Assembly: GCA_001600055.1 (NCBI GenBank)
Contig: BCIV01000001.1
Location: forward strand, 1,357,774 to 1,421,773
Length of the DNA stretch: 64,000 bases
DNA from: Filobasidium wieringae
Lineage: Eukaryota > Basidiomycota > Tremellomycetes > Filobasidiales > Filobasidiaceae
Direction: 5' to 3'
Part shown: positions 62,422 through 64,000 of the stretch, piece by piece
Layout of the letters: each line of letters begins with the position of its first letter
Numbering within the stretch: position 1 is the stretch's first letter
Made by a program: the position numbers and the translations under genes
Notes under the pieces: generated by a model
The model's input: only the letters and a program-made list of their open reading frames with translations
What the model was told of the DNA's origin: nothing
Database searches by the model: none

Positions 62422-62792
62422 ATTAGTAAAATAGTCAATGCAGAACCTTTGTAGCACAGCACGTTAGATTGAAGATATCAATAACAAGCAGAAAATCAAC
62501 ATCTGGTGGTCTGTCTTTCAGTTCGATCGCGACGCAAGAACTACCAGCTGCTAGAATCTGTCATTCATCCTGAACCCTGCTTCTGTTTTGCACTTCTCGA
62601 AACTCACCGGTGTGACCGGTGTGATAGTCCCGCGTTTCATCATTTGTGCGACGCGACGAGGATCGAGCCCAATTTGAAGTGCTTGTCCGTCCGTCAATCA
62701 TCATCGTCTGTCCAGAACTTTAAAAAATCAAAGAACAAGTCCGCCTTGAAAAAAAGATTCGTCTATCCATTAATAGTCAGCCTCAGCACAGC
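62422..62792. other. Intergenic, 3' of Bli-3-like gene, promoter of last gene
   Basis: About 370 bp without a recognisable element. Contains a short inverted word CACCGGTGTGACCGGTG near 62606-62622. Confidence 0.4.
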
Positions 62793-64000
62793 ATGGCCTA
62801 TGAACAAGTCGATATGTGTGCCATTGAGGGTCTCATTCCTCAATGGGCATTGAGTCCGCCAGATATGGTCAAGGTGATTCGAAGTATACATTTCACATCC
62901 TTTGAGGCCGAATCTGATAGCCTTTACAGCTGTCAAACAGCCTCGAGGAACTTCAAAGTCACCAGAAAACTCAGGCTCGTGCTCTGGATGAATTGCTGCG
63001 GTGGTCAACCATGGTGAAACGAGCGCATGCAAGCGGATCCATGGTGACCAAGAATCTGGACGACGAGGTCAAGCCGGTCAAGCAAGTTTTAAAGTCAGCT
63101 CCTGCTTTGGTCTTGATTGACTGTGAGAGTATCGAAGTCAGTCAAAGAATGATATAGGTCTCATCAAACGAATCGTCGATTTCTTCTTGTTTCCCTCACT
63201 ACAGTTCTGTGCGGACAGACTTATAAGAGGGCGCGAAGGCGGCAAGAAATTCATTGACGATCTCGCCCGGATCGTCGAGAATCGCTATGCCGAGACCAGA
63301 AAGGAGGATGATCCTAAGGAGATCTGGTTGACTTTCGAAATTTTCTTGTCTGAGGCGATGGGAGGAGAGGGAATCATGCGAGAATTTCTGATCGGGATTA
63401 GCGATGCTATCAATGTCAAGCTTGTCAGGGTGTACAAGGAAAACACCACTTCCTTAGCTTGGAAGTTGGCCGGTAAGTGTTCGAGAGATTCAAACAGCGA
63501 GACCGAAACCTAAAAGCTCGATTGCTTCTCAGTCACCGCTCAGAATTGGTTCGAGGGGGACAGCTCTCGATACTGTTACCTTGCTTCTTGTGACGAGAGA
63601 GCGTACGGTTGTTTCAACCGCGCCCATCGCACTCGACTTCGCCTTCTGGTCGAACATAGCGATGATACTCAGGCAGTCGAAGACAATCAAGACGGACAGT
63701 CAGAAGGGGAAATCACATCCGGAAAGGAACAGGCTAGGAAACGCTCCGGATTTGAAGTCATCCAAGTCGGCGAGCTCTTGACGCCTAGAATCCAGCGGGA
63801 AGAGGCCGTCACAGAACCTATCTACAAGGCTATCCCGTCAGAGGCAATTATCCCTACTGGCCTCCCCTTCACATGTTCTTCTCGTAATCTCCTCGGACTT
63901 CCTCCCACAACCGAATCCCTTCTTCCCAGACCCGCATCGAGTCCTGCTCCAGCAGTCGCTGCCCTCTCAGGTCCAGTCAGCGATCCCAAGCCATCTGGTT
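62793..64000 (+). CDS. NYN/PIN-like protein related to the 53281 gene, 3' end beyond window
   Basis: Starts MAYEQVDMCAIEGLIPQWA at 62793. A coiled coil follows (LSNSLEELQSHQKTQARALD, ELLRWSTMVKRAHAS), then APALVLIDCESIEFCADRLI and RGREGGKKFIDDLARIVE. An intron falls right after the ESIE codons, the same place as after NSIK in the 53281 gene, and both continue with a G-x-x-GG block. Later: EIFLSEAMGGEGIMREFLIG, ENTTSLAWKLA, VTAQNWFEGDSSRYCYLASC and DERAYGCFNRAHRTRLRLL, matching the family's conserved C/H-D-x-x-Y segment. The reading then becomes Pro/Ser-rich to the edge. Zinc fingers, if any, lie to the right. Function not known; RNA binding or cleavage is inferred from the fold. Confidence 0.7.

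Overview
This is a compact, intron-dense fungal nuclear segment, most likely from a tremellomycete basidiomycete (Cryptococcus/Kwoniella type). The evidence is: about 30 genes in 64 kb on both strands; nearly every gene cut by introns of about 50-80 nt with GT..AG ends and CTAAC/CTGAC-like branch sites; many very short exons; and a Cuf1-type copper-fist regulator, a CRIB-bearing WASP and a GPI-anchored alpha-amylase, all familiar from this group. I saw no mobile element, rRNA, tRNA or CRISPR array. Gene models below come from reading both strands and requiring codon phase to close across every intron; where a phase or start could not be closed I say so.

Layout. 0-7 kb: C2H2 zinc-finger protein (-, leaves the window), Elf1 elongation factor (-), membrane-anchored acyl-CoA-binding protein of Atg37/ACBD5 type (+), the tiny OST4 subunit (-), TAF6 (+). 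7-18 kb: WASP/Las17 (-), GPI alpha-amylase (-), kynureninase (-), a DMAC1-like mitochondrial protein (-), Slm1-like PH protein (-). 18-28 kb: RNA polymerase III largest subunit (-), an RGS/Rax1-like membrane protein (+) with an overlapping upstream ORF, a mitochondrial-looking SDR dehydrogenase (+). 28-36 kb: a disordered hypothetical protein (-), an in-frame Josephin deubiquitinase-UIM-Pkr1 fusion (+), the copper regulator Cuf1 (-). 36-46 kb: ZIP9/Atx2-like transporter (-), splicing factor Cwc2 (-), aldo-keto reductase (+), PPIE-type RRM protein (-), Tim17 (+) with a 2-nt exon, PWWP/LEDGF-like chromatin protein (-). 46-49 kb: a 2.5-kb stretch without a confident gene. 49-64 kb: transaldolase (+), glutathione S-transferase (-), a CCCH/NYN-like protein (+), DNAJC8-type J protein (-), PEP carboxykinase (-), a GNAT-like protein (+), a Bli-3/PNPOx-like flavoprotein (+), and a relative of the CCCH/NYN-like protein running off the right edge.

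The genes are housekeeping and are not a functional cluster. Themes that recur are transcription and splicing (Elf1, TAF6, Rpc1, Cwc2, DNAJC8, PWWP), ER and mitochondrial membrane biogenesis (OST4, Pkr1, Tim17, DMAC1), metal control (Cuf1, ZIP) and carbon metabolism (TAL1, PCK1, AKR, SDR, amylase). The two observations most worth following are the Josephin-UIM-Pkr1 fusion, which would tether an ataxin-3-like deubiquitinase to the ER membrane, and the micro-exon usage, extreme in TIM17 (2 nt) and CUF1 (6, 14 and 12 nt in a row).
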